In this document: positions 33,030 to 44,180 of the stretch, piece after piece
Position numbering within the stretch: the stretch's first letter is position 1
Layout: each line of letters starts with the position of its first letter
Assembly: GCA_019055375.1 (NCBI GenBank)
Contig: JAHQIW010004709.1
Location: 62,001 to 126,000 of the forward strand
From: Parelaphostrongylus tenuis
Lineage: Eukaryota; Nematoda; Chromadorea; Rhabditida; Metastrongylidae
Length of the DNA stretch: 64,000 nt
Reading direction: 5' to 3'
Made by a program: the position numbers and the translations under genes
The notes under the pieces: model-generated
Told to the model about the DNA's origin: nothing
The model's input: only the letters and a program-made list of their open reading frames with translations
Database searches by the model: none

Positions 33030-34035
33030 ACCCTAGTTTGTTTCGGCCCATGATTTCACATGAGTGAGAAAACTTACTCGAAACTCATCCTGTGCAACCG
33101 ATATTTAGTCCAATAAGTATAGCGTTTCAGAATACGATGACAATAATACACATTTTCACCGAGGGGGCCGAAAATGTTCGATAGGACGTTCAATATTCTC
33201 GAAGGTGCAAGGCGATGTCAATAGGAAGATATTTTGACCTTTCGTGAGGTCCGTTATGGGCACTTTTACAATGCAAGACAGGTTTCCAGACCCCAGGATA
33301 TCAGGATTAATTGGATCGGAACTACGCGATTTTTTTTTCAAAAGGGGCACGATTTTGCACCCATGCTTATTCGGCATGATAATGTTACCGTTCACCTATT
33401 TTTCACTAATTTTGTCGAGAACTGAGCGAATTGAAAACTTTCGAAAAAACAGGAAAAGTTGAAATAGTGCTCGATGTGAATCTATTAACGCCACTGCGTT
33501 TGAACATATGCTAGGATTCTATAAGTACCGTGAGATTCTAAATCAGTGGCAGAACAGCGCCCCGACCAGAAAAAACCTCAGTAATGAGTTACCCTACGCT
33601 CTTAAAGATAGATCTGTTAGGAGATGTTGGAATCTGACGAGGTGCACAATACCATTACTAAGGCGACAAGTTCCTCCTGAGCAACCTCTATCCACTACAA
33701 TTGTTATGGTTGAATTATTCCCCAGGTATCACTACTCGCATGCGAGGCTCCTGTCTCTTAAAGTCTGTGCACAGCTCACAAATCGTACAGGCTTGAATGA
33801 GGCATAACTATGACAGAGCAACTCTGAAAGTATTATGCTACAGTTTATCATCGAATGACAGCCTTTATTAAGATTTAACTAATGTTTATACGCACTACAA
33901 AGAACATTTCCAGGGTTTATTATCAACCGTTTTTTTCCAGCCCCATTACGTATCACATGGTCTGGTGAATACGCCCACGTAATCTTTTAGATGAAGGAAA
34001 TCTACAAAAAATGGTTTGAAGATCAAATGAAGCTC
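33030..34035. other. No recognised feature
   Basis: An open stretch at 33508-33807 has no recognisable motif and looks like chance. Confidence 0.4.
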
Positions 34036-34040
34036 TTGTC

Positions 34041-34362
34041 ATTTAATCGTTTCTAGCGATGGTATTATGTTTCAAATATATCCCACTGATGTAGAATGAT
34101 GTGCAAAATTCTTGCGTCCATGCGGGTTTAGAACCCGCACCTCACTCTTTCCGGGAACGCGTGTTTTATCCTTCACACTACTGGCGCCCATTTTCCACAC
34201 CTGGAAGCTCAGCTGAAAGATAGATGCGCTGTAGCTTAAAAAGAGAGGTGGGCAAAATGAGCGTCAAAAGTGCAACGGATATAGCAGGTGATCCCGCAAA
34301 AAAATGAGCTTGCGGGCTCTAGGCCCACCTGACACAAAGTTTTGCACATCACCCTACATCAG
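34041..34362. repeat. tRNA-armed inverted-repeat element, copy 1
   Basis: The arms are long imperfect inverted repeats. The left inner end CTGATGTAG (34086-34094) with TGATGTGCAAAA mirrors TTTTGCACATCA and CTACATCAG (34354-34362). Each arm contains a tRNA-like T-arm: TGCGGGTTTAGAACCCGCA at 34121-34139 in the left arm, and GCGGGCTCTAGGCCCACCT in the right arm. The left arm continues outward to about 34041 (ATTTAATCGTTTCTAGCGATGG), shared with the copy at 57044. The tRNA-like parts face outward (left on minus, right on plus). No protein is encoded. Confidence 0.7.
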
Positions 34363-34529
34363 AAAGGATTTAGTGGAAAAAAGCGCTATGCAAATGACAA
34401 ATTTTTCCTTGCCAACTGTTTCATCTCACTTCTCACACATCCTTCAATTACTGGCCTGCCCATGATTTCTCTTGCATTTTCACACTTCTGATCTACATTA
34501 TGGTCGAAAAAAGAGGCGCGTATTGACAC

Positions 34530-34735
34530 AGCAAATAGAAGTGCTCATCGTCTCACACGACGTCGACGAACCGTTTCATGGTTCACTAAGCCTTCCATCC
34601 TTCCGGGGTCAGTGAATTTACCCGCTAGTCATTCTGAAAGCCAGATATGCATGCAATCAGCTCAAATGAAATTGAAAACTAAAGACAGGCTCATGCGCAT
34701 CCCTCAGGAAATATTCAATGTCGAGGGTTCTCTCT
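34530..34735 (+). repeat. SINE fragment
   Basis: Body blocks CACTAAGCCTTCCATCC, TTCCGGGGTCAGTGAATTTA, GCCAGATATGCATGCAATCA and GCGCATCCCTCAGG are recognisable. The A-box region is degenerate and part of the middle is deleted. Confidence 0.6.
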
Positions 34736-34854
34736 TTTTATGGCCACCAATATGACCAGTGACGTGTAACTATTTCCTGGGCAAAGGTTAGATGTTTTCT
34801 TCCAAAAAGAATAGGGCTGGCATTTAACAAAGTTGGTAAAGTCACTTGTGAGTT

Positions 34855-35010
34855 GGCTGCATTAGCTAACTTTTCTCCGCAGAAACTGCGGACATTCCGA
34901 CAGAGCAAGATCAGGGATATATGGTGGATGTGGTATGGTAGTCCAACCCTGTTTTTTCCAGAATGTGGCGAATCGACTTTGCGTTGTGAGGTGAGCGGTC
35001 AATACTTGAA
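34855..35010 (-). pseudogene. Mariner transposase fragment around the last catalytic Asp
   Basis: The minus-strand frame contains WKKQGWTTIPHPPYIPDLAL followed by SECPQFLR. This matches the mariner signature W..LPHPPYSPDLAPSD, where the PDLAPSD block holds the final catalytic Asp region. About 50 codons survive, with HLTTQSRFATF upstream corresponding to the DNARPH segment. There are no terminal repeats and the fragment is isolated. It is a relic. Confidence 0.7.
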
Positions 35011-35099
35011 ATGCCCACTGACTAATTACACAGCATTTTGGCATTAACCCGATTTGAAATAGAAAAAAATTGAATAGAACTAATGCGAAGGAAATATAG

Positions 35100-35780
35100 G
35101 AAAGCCCAATAAATGTGACAACCAATATAACTCACTCTCTTTGCATTGAAGGTGTACCATTTCCGCGATAAAATGCGTTATTCCATGAATTTGACCCAGA
35201 AGAAGTTAGAGACGTCACACCAACATTAGCAGTGTAAATTTCACTCTAGAAAAAGGAGCATTTGGGAAAGGTTGCGTTTACTTTGTCTCTATCGATGTCA
35301 CATGGGGTAAATTTCCTGCCTTTTCTATGACTCGGTGACCTATACAGCCATGTCTGAAATGGGGTACAAACATGAAGCTGATTATACAAGAGAGGCACAT
35401 TACTTGATTATACATAATCGACCATCCATCTCGTCATGCTGCCATTAAACCAACCGTAACCATTACGATAGCTGCGGCAGCCAAACGAATTATCTGCAAA
35501 TTGGTATTTGAATAAAGCGGTATGAAAATTACAAAATCTGACCAACCCTTTCGGAAACATGGACCCAATCAGCAGCGTGTTACTTCAAACAAAAGGCCGT
35601 CTTGCGTCTAACGATGGCGTCGAAGCTTCAGCATGCCACTGCTAGACGCAACATGCTATAGATGGGATGCAGAGGACTGGGTTTATGGTCCCGAACCCGT
35701 CAACGTTCCCATTTCAAAGAAACAACATACAGCAAATAACGTGACAGTTATCCGGGAAATCAAGCGCTGGGACCAAATGG
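35100..35780. other. No recognised feature
   Basis: Nothing recognised. Confidence 0.4.
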
Positions 35781-35787
35781 TAAAAAA

Positions 35788-36078
35788 TGAAGGATACAGC
35801 TTTTGGCGCTGATCATTCCCTGAGGGACGGGCGATGCATTTGATTCCATTCGCAGCATCGTCTGACGAGAATCAATGCAAATCTATCCTTTACGACAAGT
35901 AGTGGCCCAGCGATATATCAAGTCACAGCTGCCATTCTTATCGTAAGCTTGGAACAAAATCACCGATGCCGGAGAATGGAAGGCTAATAAGCATCACCAT
36001 CGGGATCAAACCATCGACCTTCGATTCGTCGACCACGTTTGTACTACAGAATACCTCTATTTACAGCGCCACACGCGC
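35788..36078 (-). repeat. SINE copy, long-insert subtype
   Basis: Antisense. The head ends in GCGCCACACGCGC (36060-36073), an inserted TCGACC/GGTCGA segment lies before the B box (minus strand GGTTTGATCCC), and the tail side is GGATACAGC at 35792. Confidence 0.65.
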
Positions 36079-36476
36079 TCAGATCACTTGCTAACTGCGA
36101 ATATATTTAGTTAAATCTAAGACGATTTATGCTGTTGCAATTTCTTCTCAATAAACCTACCTGGACCACCTTTTTTCAAAACCTGAAGTGAGTGCGTACA
36201 AGGGTCAAAAATAGTTTTGAATTGTAAGAAAACAACATCTAAGGCATGATACGAAGCACAGCAAAAAGTCCGCACCTCTAATGTTACAAAGCAGTACCAT
36301 CAGATCACAAATTGCCCACCTGATCTTAAAAAACCCCTTCCCCATGATTTGGAAAAAACTGCTATCCTACTACTTTTAAATCGGGCGACTTCCTGAGGCA
36401 GCATGTACACTGAGAATCAATTCAAGCAAAAAGAGTCGAACATTCCTCGTACTATTTTGTTCTTCTGATTATCAAA

Positions 36477-36772
36477 ACGCGTGTGGCGGCAATGGTTAGA
36501 GGTGTCTTGTGTCACACATAGTTGATCAGTAGATGGTCGGTGGTTCGATCACGCGCTCAAGGCTCACCCACACCTTCCATTTCTTCGGGTTCGGTGGACT
36601 AGTAGCAGACTTGTGGGAAATAGGAGCGCAGTAATTCAATACATCAAAGGCATTGCAAGTCACCGTAAAGGCCAGATACGCTTTCAAATACCCTAAGCGA
36701 TACTTGATGACGAGGAATTCATGAAACATTGCTCAGGGAAGTCACAATGTCGGAAGTTCTATCCTTTATCCT
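36477..36772 (+). repeat. SINE copy, long-insert subtype
   Basis: Head CGTGTGGCGGCAATGGTTAGAG, insert TTGATCAGTAGATGGTCGG, B box GGTTCGATCACG, and tail CTATCCTTTATCCTT at about 36757-36772. Confidence 0.75.
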
Positions 36773-36969
36773 TCACTCTGACTCAGTAAGTGACCTGTCT
36801 GTTGTCTGTGGCAACATATCGATCAGAGAATGCAAATGCCATAGCACCACGGAGACTGGGAAAAGAGAAGCATGTGCTGATACGATAATGGAAAAGACGG
36901 GTACCGACGAATATTTAATAGATTACTCAGAGGATAGACGAATTCAGCACGAGAGACGTGGATAGATAT

Positions 36970-38745
36970 CTACAGCAGGATTTACGGTAATTCCATGAAA
37001 AGGAGTACAACAAAATTCTTGAACATGTTTTATTCCTTGGGGGGTGGCTAATAATCAACTTCGCAAGAGGAGCGTGATTTCGCCACTTATTGAAATTCTT
37101 CTCTTGTTTGGGGAGAAATAGTTAGAATTTTTGTATAACTTTGATGTTCCATAATTTTTTCTACACGCTAATATACCTACTGTGCATATCTAATTCTTAT
37201 GTTCGAATAAAAGTACGAATGTGAAAAATAATTTTATTCTCGCTTCAACAGAGCTCTAAAATTGCCTTGAGAAGCCAAACATAGTAGTGAGAATGCCAAG
37301 ATGTAAGTTTAAGTGTACAGTAAAATACAGTAACAGTAACAGTAACAAAGAAGCCTTGCCCAGCAAAAAGACCGCTAAAATTCGCGCACCGAAGCGAATC
37401 TTACCGATCTTAAAGTGTTAAGCTACTGCTGGAACACTACATGTGATCACTGTGGTACTAAATAAATAGACGCTACTGGAACACATATGGCTGTGGGTTT
37501 CGTACAACAGTCCGTATTCAAAACTCATTTGCCTTAACCTAATTGACATTTGTTCCGTTCAGCTTATGAACATATCCAACTGTCCATATATTAAGTTGGC
37601 AAAAAAATTTGAGGACTCTATCGTTTTTGTTGACAATTTTTCAAAGCATCTAAATTTTTGCTTTCACTATCATTTAGAGCAGATTCTTGCGGTTTCTATG
37701 ATTTATACATTTGCTACATATGCATACACTTGTACATTTGTTTTAAGATACACACTTATAGATCTGCTTTGAGAATAAATTCTCCCAAGAGCATAAACGA
37801 TTGTTGATGTTACACCAGTATCGTTTGGGTTCAACTGGTGTTGAAACTTTCCGTCGGGTCGAAGGCCTAGGGTGACGAAACAGTTTGAGAGAACTGTAGT
37901 TTTTTTATTATTCAAATAAACTCAAAGAGAGAAACGGGGATTTTATGCAGAAGCAAAGAGCCAGCCGCCCATAAAAAGTTGACCGGCAAGCTGTTTTGGA
38001 TGCTACTGAGACTCTACGTCGTTGAGGACTCGCATGATGGCCGCCGATTTTGATTGTAGTCATACTAAAATTTCATTTTGAAGCAAACGTATAAGTGTTA
38101 TACCTGCAATAACCACACAAAGCTTCTCAAAATAATGAAAACAAAAACTCAAACTCATGAAAAATGATCAACAAAAGCAAAATTTGCCAACCCAGTAGCT
38201 GCCTAGAGTGATAGCATTCACTTTGCTTTCTTAAGAAATTCTATTTTGTCTTCAGTAAGCAATGCACAATGTAAAGCCCATATTCTGGCAAGATGTAGCT
38301 TCAAGACTTTTACAACTCAGTTCAAAGAAAGGAGAAAGCAAAGCAATGTGGAGACTTGTGCCTTTATTCCACAAGAAATTCAGCCACAAAAATTCGCTTT
38401 TCATTCACATTTTTAATCTGTATTATTGCACTGATGAGAGTACTGCTTAGTGCGCAGTTGCTTCCCCTCCCCAAAAAACATCCCCGGGAACCAATCAAGG
38501 AACGCCCAGTACGGATATCTTCGATATTGCAAGGTTTTCTGCCGACCAGTATTCTATCACACTCGAGAAAAGTTTAAATCTCAAGCAATAAATATGCGAT
38601 GAGAGAATAGAATGCGAGAAATGCGGAGATCCTCACAATAAAGTGTGAAGACGGGTCGCATAAATAAAAAAGATAATGCATTTCTGTGTAATCCTGTTAA
38701 TTACCAGCACTAGCATGCTTAAGCAAAGCCGTCATTTAGCCCCGT
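36970..38745. other. No recognised gene; short CAGTAA run
   Basis: At about 37318-37349 there is a short (CAGTAA)n-like run. The rest is AT-rich with nothing recognised. Confidence 0.45.
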
Positions 38746-38750
38746 ACCAT

Positions 38751-38969
38751 TCAGCTTGATTTACTTCCTCTGGAACGAAACTCCAATACTTTCAGTTTTT
38801 CCGCCTTTTCCTTATCGATAATGGTGAAACAGCGACCACGGGTAGGTTCCTCTGCGCTATAGTAATATCCTCTTATTCTTCTATTTTCTCGCCTTCTGAA
38901 AGAGCATGTTGGCTCCTTCAGCTTCAAAGACTGTGATGAAGGTATAGGATTTGTCATCAGTTGATCCAT
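38751..38969 (-). CDS. Hypothetical 72-codon open frame
   Basis: The minus-strand frame from ATG to TGA reads MDQLMTNPIPSSQSLKLKEP..., with FRRRENRRIRGYYYSAEEPT, RGRCFTIIDKEKAEKLKVL and a C-terminus RSRGSKSS. The protein is highly basic, and its composition and codon use look more coding-like than most frames here. An internal CCTTCATCACAG could serve as a splice acceptor, making this a last exon. No family is recognised and no upstream exon is evident. Chance is a real alternative. Confidence 0.3.
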   Translation of the reverse strand: MDQLMTNPIPSSQSLKLKEPTCSFRRRENRRIRGYYYSAEEPTRGRCFTIIDKEKAEKLKVLEFRSRGSKSS

Positions 38970-39329
38970 GAGTATGGAATTTAAATATTTGAATCCTAGT
39001 GTTAGCTGATAGCTAAAATTTTCGCTACTATGTCATTCGAAACATTATAACATAATCTACTGAATCTTGTGCGCTTACGATCGGCAATTCCATACTGACG
39101 ACGCTGAACAGATATTTCTTTGAAATAAAAACCACGACCTCGTTTCGACGGATAATATTATATTGTTTCAAGAGTTTTGGCACCATAGCAGTAAAAACTA
39201 AATTTATTGACATGAAGTAGCTAAGACTACACGATTCTGGTATTGCTCAATTGAGCATTTTTCCGTGAACACTTGTTATACCACTTTCCAATACTTATTT
39301 TAAAACGCAGCTGTCATGTGAGCAGTTCG

Positions 39330-39770
39330 CTTGCTACTCCTGCACGAATGACGCGTAGGGTAAAATGCTGGTGAATCGGTGCGCATGATTTAATGGAGCA
39401 TACTGTGAAGGCGTCGAGCGCGACTGATTACTCAAACCATACTTACCAGCTTTGAACGTCCCGAGCCACATCCTAGCTGTCTTTTCTGCAACCTTTTCAT
39501 CACCTCAAGCTCAATTAATCTTGCACACCGCTTCACCTTCATTTTTCCCTACGGGCCAATCGTGCATCAGAAGCAAGCCAACTTGTTCCGAAAACAGCTT
39601 TATCTCCAACCAGGTTTGAGCAAGTTGTATAGCAAATTGGTCACAAGAAAATGCCACATTTGAACGATATCAAATTCAAATTTACTTGAACTTCTGGCAA
39701 ATAAATTAAGTTTTTATTGCTCTAGTGTCAAAACTTCTGCACTGATCTACTACCACTAGAGAATACTGCT
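39330..39770 (+). repeat. Dispersed repeat family R3, copy 2
   Basis: It shares GCTACTC...GCACGAATGA, GGTAAAATGCTGGTGAA and the distal AAATAAATTAAGTTTTTATTGC block with copies at 40700-41060 and 18440-18690. Confidence 0.55.
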
Positions 39771-40242
39771 TCACTGCAATCTATGAGTTCTTTGGACTTT
39801 CGAGCTGCTTACACCATAAATTTATGTATTCTACAATTGTTTGAAATAGCACAGCGAATAAATGAAAGCAGAGCAAAAAGAAACAAATGCTTATTGAAAA
39901 GATAACAAATGGCTATACCTTTTAAGCTACTCAGTAATGGAATGAACGAAAATCCCAGATTCCATTTTTGATTTTTGGTCAATAAAACTTTCTAGAACAA
40001 ATGCACTCATCTAGAAAACGGGTGTCTCAAACGCATATTGAGATATGAAATAACGAGATATGTGGAGAGAAAAGTAACCTAGAAAACTGTTTAGTCATGA
40101 CATGAGACTCCTTCGAAAGATTGTTGTATGTATAATGTGCTTCAAATATGCCACAAAATAACACAGATACGATGCCCGAAAATGATATAAACGTGAATCA
40201 TACCAAAAACATCGGTTTTTATGTACAAAAGCAGTGACAGAA

Positions 40243-40553
40243 TAAAGGATAAAGTTCTCGGCGTTGATAAATCTCTAAGGGATGTGTCCCGTATTCGTCG
40301 TGATCCAGCATCGTTTGAAGAATTTGGATGCATATCTCTAGCCTTTGGAACAGCTCGCTGTGGCCTACCAATATATCAAAGCATCACTGGTAATATCTCA
40401 GACAAGTATGACACCAATTCACCGAACTCGGAGGGATAGAGAGTCAAGCAAGTCTAGAGCACTGAACATGGAAAAGCACTATCGTCCACCGATTGATCGA
40501 CGACGTTTGTGTCTTAGAGCACTTTTAGCCACTGCGGAATGCGCGCTCCTTTT
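40243..40553 (-). repeat. SINE copy, long-insert subtype
   Basis: Antisense. The tail side is AGGATAAAGTTCTCGGCG (40244-40261) and the head side ends in AATGCGCGCTCC (40539-40550). It has the insert CGATTGATCGACGACG between the box positions. Confidence 0.75.
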
Positions 40554-40699
40554 TACAAAAGTACGAAAATGAAAGGAAAGAAGATATCAGTTCGCTCCAC
40601 AAGTTGTGGTACTAGAGCAATAAACACTAAATACTTTAATCAGAAGTAATTCAAATTACATGACTTTGGTGTACAACATGCCTATACTTGGTCTGAAAT

Positions 40700-41060
40700 G
40701 GAGCTGTGGTGGAAACACATTCGTTTGCTACTCAAGGCACGAATGAAGCGCAGGGGGAAAATGCTGGTGAACGAACGCACAGGATTAATGGAGCTCTCTG
40801 TGGACGATTTAAACGCGACTGGTCCTCTAAACTGTTCCCTTCAGCGTTGAACTTTGTGAACACTTTCCATCCTCCTTTCTGCAACCGTATCGTCGTTTTA
40901 GGCGCCAATTTTGCGGGCCACTCTCTCAAGGGACATTCGTATGTGAGTAGTAAGCTAATCTCTAATATCATGCAGTTTCAATTATTTTTGGTTAATAAGT
41001 TTGGTGCTTAATCCTCTAAAGCCAGAATTCATGAAACGACTTAGAAAGAAATATCTCGCT
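40700..41060 (+). repeat. Dispersed repeat family R3, copy 3
   Basis: Blocks TTTGCTACTCAAGGCACGAATGA, GGGGAAAATGCTGGTGAA and GGTTAATAAGTTTGGTGCTTA align with copies at 39330 and 18440. An open frame through it is fortuitous. Confidence 0.55.
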
Positions 41061-41487
41061 ATGATAAGCAATGGATGCCGCCTATGAAGCGACAAAAGCA
41101 AAGTCCTCCTAAAACTTCTTTAGCTGGCAAATTGATTGAGTCCTCTCTGATTTGCAAATTCTTATCCCTCATTGTTTCTTCTCTGGGAGTCGAACTATGG
41201 AAAGACTGTTTCAAAGTAGAACCCCTGTGAGCCCTGCTTTCCTCAAATCAACGAAAATATTCACTGAAGCGAGGACTCATAGGTACCGTCTAGCCACTTC
41301 TCTAGACATACGTTATCGGGTTAATCTCTAGAATCGAAGTGTCCAACGCGCTAGTGCTTGAAAACCAAAATATCTGATACTGACTTTGGATCATAGTTAG
41401 ACCATCAAAGTCAGTAGGTATGAACAGAACAACTGATTGTATGATGCAAATAGAGATCTCATAGACGATAAAGCATACTTAAAAACA

Positions 41488-41773
41488 TGAAAGGTCCAGG
41501 AAATAATCGATCCTGAGAGATGTGCAATGCTTTTGGCTTTATTCAAAGCATCGCCCAAGGTGACTGAATGCGTGTCTGGCTCACAGTGACTCGTTGGCCT
41601 ACCAATGTATTAAGTCAGTTTCACTATTATCACAGCCAAGTCTGGTATCAGATCACCAACTTCAAAGTAACGGAAGATTGGTAAGCTTTTGAAGCGAGGT
41701 CGAACCAACGATCATCGATTGATCAAACAGGAGGTTGTCGCAAGTCACCTTCAACCATTGCGCCACACGAGCT
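41488..41773 (-). repeat. SINE copy, long-insert subtype (first of a tandem pair)
   Basis: Antisense, head side TTGCGCCACACGAGC (41758-41772), insert CATCGATTGATC. It directly abuts the next SINE, with no spacer that I can see. Confidence 0.65.
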
Positions 41774-42008
41774 ATCAATTTTTAACTTCGTCTAAGGCGA
41801 TTGAATGCGTATTTGGCTTTTAAAATGCCCCGCGGTGGCCTCCCACTGTATCGAGTCAATGCTGCTTATTTTTCAGACAAGTCTCAGCCCAATCTGTTGC
41901 CAATTCACCGACCACGGAGGAATTGATAGTTTGGTGAGCCTTGAGCGCACGATCGAACCACCGACCTTGTATGTGACGTGGAGCACCTCTAACCACTCTT
42001 ACGCGTAC
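41774..42008 (-). repeat. SINE copy, main subtype (second of a tandem pair)
   Basis: Antisense. The body starts TTTTTAACTTCGTCTAAGG at about 41779 and the head side is CACCTCTAACCACT near 41985-41998. The A/T-rich tail is missing at the junction with the preceding copy. Confidence 0.75.
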
Positions 42009-42401
42009 TACTGTATAGCATATACAGTGGAAAGCACGCTACCTGTTACTCCTTGAACTTCTCCAAGTAGAAATGAAATATAAGATGCAAGCTTGAAGAG
42101 GCTACTCTCATGTAAGAGGTACTATGCAATTGCAGTCATCTTCGTCATAAGTGCATTGCCACATCCAAGGAGTGAACCCAAAATCAGAGAGACTACAAAG
42201 TATAAAATTCCTTCCTTCGCATAGAGCAAATCAAATCAATTATGGAACTATCGAAAAGCACAGGCGAATTTTCCTAGCATAAAAATCAATTCGTTTGATC
42301 CAGCATCGCTTCCAGCCGAAAAGTTATCAATGGTACTGGAAGAGAAAACACATAAAAACTGCAACATAGCAAAATTTGGATAATTCTGTACACATGAACG
42401 A

Positions 42402-42697
42402 TAAAGAGTCAAAGCTCATAGCAGTGATCAAGCCCTGAGGGATGGGCCCTGCATTCGTCATCTACAATCCTATCAGATGACTGAATGCAAATCTGGCCTT
42501 TACAATGTTTCGCGGTGTCCTGACGATATAACAAGTCAGTGCTGCTCTACCCTCCCAAACAAGTCTAGTATCAGTTAATCAATACCGGAAATATGAAAGA
42601 ATTGGTAAGCTTTGAGGGCGAAGTCGAACCCTCGACCACCGACTAATCGACCACGTGTATGTCGTAGAGCACCTTAAAACGCTGCGTCACACGCGCT
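42402..42697 (-). repeat. SINE copy, long-insert subtype
   Basis: Antisense. Minus strand head GCGTGTGACGCAGCG, insert GGTCGATTAGTCGGTGGTCGA and B box GGGTTCGACTTC. The tail side is at about 42405. Confidence 0.7.
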
Positions 42698-43094
42698 TTT
42701 ATATGAACACAGTATAGATAATTACTTAATGCAAAGAATGAAGTTGATCACATCATATTTTACACTTTGCGAGATATTGTTAACTTGCTACGATTTTCTT
42801 GATTCCTCAAGAATCTCTTCGGAGGTGTTCACAAAAGGTCGCCAGAGGCTATCGATGACTCGTGGTGAGCACAAGGTTTGCCATTTAGGACCAGGCTTTA
42901 GCAAAAGTGAGGCCAATTCTAGCTATACATGAATGTAAACACCCAAAATTCTCACATAAGTGGTCATCCTAAACCGGAAAAACAATGCTTAGAACAGCTG
43001 TCAGCTCAACTGCGTTTGTGTAGCGAAATTGCATACCCGACCAAACCTGTCAAAGGTTGGTGGCTGATAGCTAATTTTGAGATGTTGAAGAATG

Positions 43095-43202
43095 AGTGGT
43101 CGAGCAAATGTGCCTCAGTGGTGTAGTGGTAGAGCACGCGTCCCCGTATGGGATGGAACGTGGGCCCGATTCCCGCCTGAGGTCGTGTTTTTGCTCACCA
43201 CT
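43095..43202 (+). repeat. Solo tRNA-like element with extended terminal inverted repeats
   Basis: AGTGGTCGAGCAAA (43095-43108) is matched by TTTTTGCTCACCACT (43188-43202) as an inverted repeat just outside the acceptor stem of a tRNA-like sequence. This extends the stem by about 14 pairs. The terminal GTG..GCAAA motif is the one found at the ends of the inverted-repeat elements at 34.1, 57.1 and 62.3 kb, so this may be a single-arm relative. Confidence 0.55.
43112..43183 (+). tRNA. tRNA-like cloverleaf, apparent GTA (Tyr) anticodon, probable pseudogene
   Basis: A 72-nt cloverleaf can be drawn: acceptor GCCTCAG/CTGAGGT (seven pairs, one G-T), D arm GTGT/GCAC with AGTGGTAGA loop, anticodon arm CGTCC/GGATG with loop CCGTATG, and T arm GTGGG/CCCGC with loop CCCGATT. 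The loop would present GTA, but the base before it is C rather than the invariant T33. The T loop lacks TTC, and there is no intron as expected for nematode tRNA-Tyr. It is more likely a SINE or element-derived tRNA relic than a working gene. Confidence 0.4.
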
Positions 43203-43221
43203 TAATTCTCTTAGGAATCAG

Positions 43222-43645
43222 CGATAATGGTAATGATAATGGCAGCGAAAGTAGTAGCAATATTGTAGTGATAACGATAGTGAAAGTGATAATGATGGTG
43301 ATGACAATGGTGATAATGATAGCGATAGTGATGATAGTGGTATGGATGATAGTGATAGTGATTAATGATAACGATGATGATGATTATGATAGTGGTAATG
43401 GTAATGACATACTGACAGTTATGATAGTGGCAGTGATAATAGTGATAATGGCAACAATGGTAATGATGGCAGTGATATTGATTAGTGCTAAGGATGATAA
43501 TGATGGTAGTGATAGTGACGGTGACAGTGATAGTGATAGTGACAGTAATAGTGACTGTGACGGTGATACTGGTAGTGATGCTATAGTGATAGTGACAGAG
43601 ACAGTGGTAGTGAAAGTGATGGTGATAATGATGATGATAGTGACA
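43222..43645 (+). repeat. GAT/AGT-rich low-complexity tract
   Basis: About 420 bp of imperfect GATAATGGT / GATAGTGAT triplet-phased repeats. A 129-codon frame through it encodes only low-complexity I/M/V then D/S runs and should not be taken as a gene. Confidence 0.9.
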
Positions 43646-44024
43646 GCTTTCCTGTAAGTGGTTGTTCCTACTCAGGGCGTACTCCCTCGCACTCCTGCAC
43701 GTAGTGTATGTACGTAATTCTTGTCACTCTCAATTTTCCTACGATCTCAATCACTTACCGAGGCGGCGGAGTGGAATGAAGGCGCTTGCTGTAACAGAGC
43801 GCAGGCACAACGGCAGTTCACACGAGGACCCATATGCACCGGCAGGCGAGCGTCGCAAACGCGACGGCGCGATGCCTCCTGCCTATCAACGGTGGGCGCC
43901 AGAGTGTTAACAACCGTAAGCCATGCAGTTGACAATCAATCAATCTGAAAGAACGCCGCGTTGATTCTTTCATAGTAAGTTTGGTGTGCAAAGTTCGGCA
44001 ACGATGCAGCTACATAACGGATAT

Positions 44025-44180
44025 GTTCCGAACGAATTGACTAAACCGAAAGGACCATGATATTGATGAGGCTAAAAGCGATATATGTTACCAAGCACTT
44101 CATGGGTGCCGCAACAGACCACATGATGGGCTCAAATCATATCGTCTGGGTGTAATAAATTTGAGCGAGGTATCAAAGTC
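44025..44180 (+). repeat. Diverged hammerhead-family repeat
   Basis: Blocks ACTAAACCGAAAGGACC, ATTGATGAGGCTAAAAGCG, CAGACCACATGATGGGCTCAAAT and the partner ATTTGAGCGAGG reproduce the family order, including the junction hairpin. The ribozyme core is eroded. Confidence 0.5.

Noticed and set aside
33508..33807. 99-codon open frame
   Set aside because: No recognisable domain or splice context; coding-like signal is weak.
43112..43183. Functional tRNA-Tyr gene
   Set aside because: C at position 33, a non-canonical T loop, no intron and location inside a terminal-inverted-repeat unit argue for a tRNA-derived relic.
43268..43657. 129-codon open frame
   Set aside because: It is a low-complexity translation of a GAT/AGT tract with I/M/V then D/S runs and no domain.
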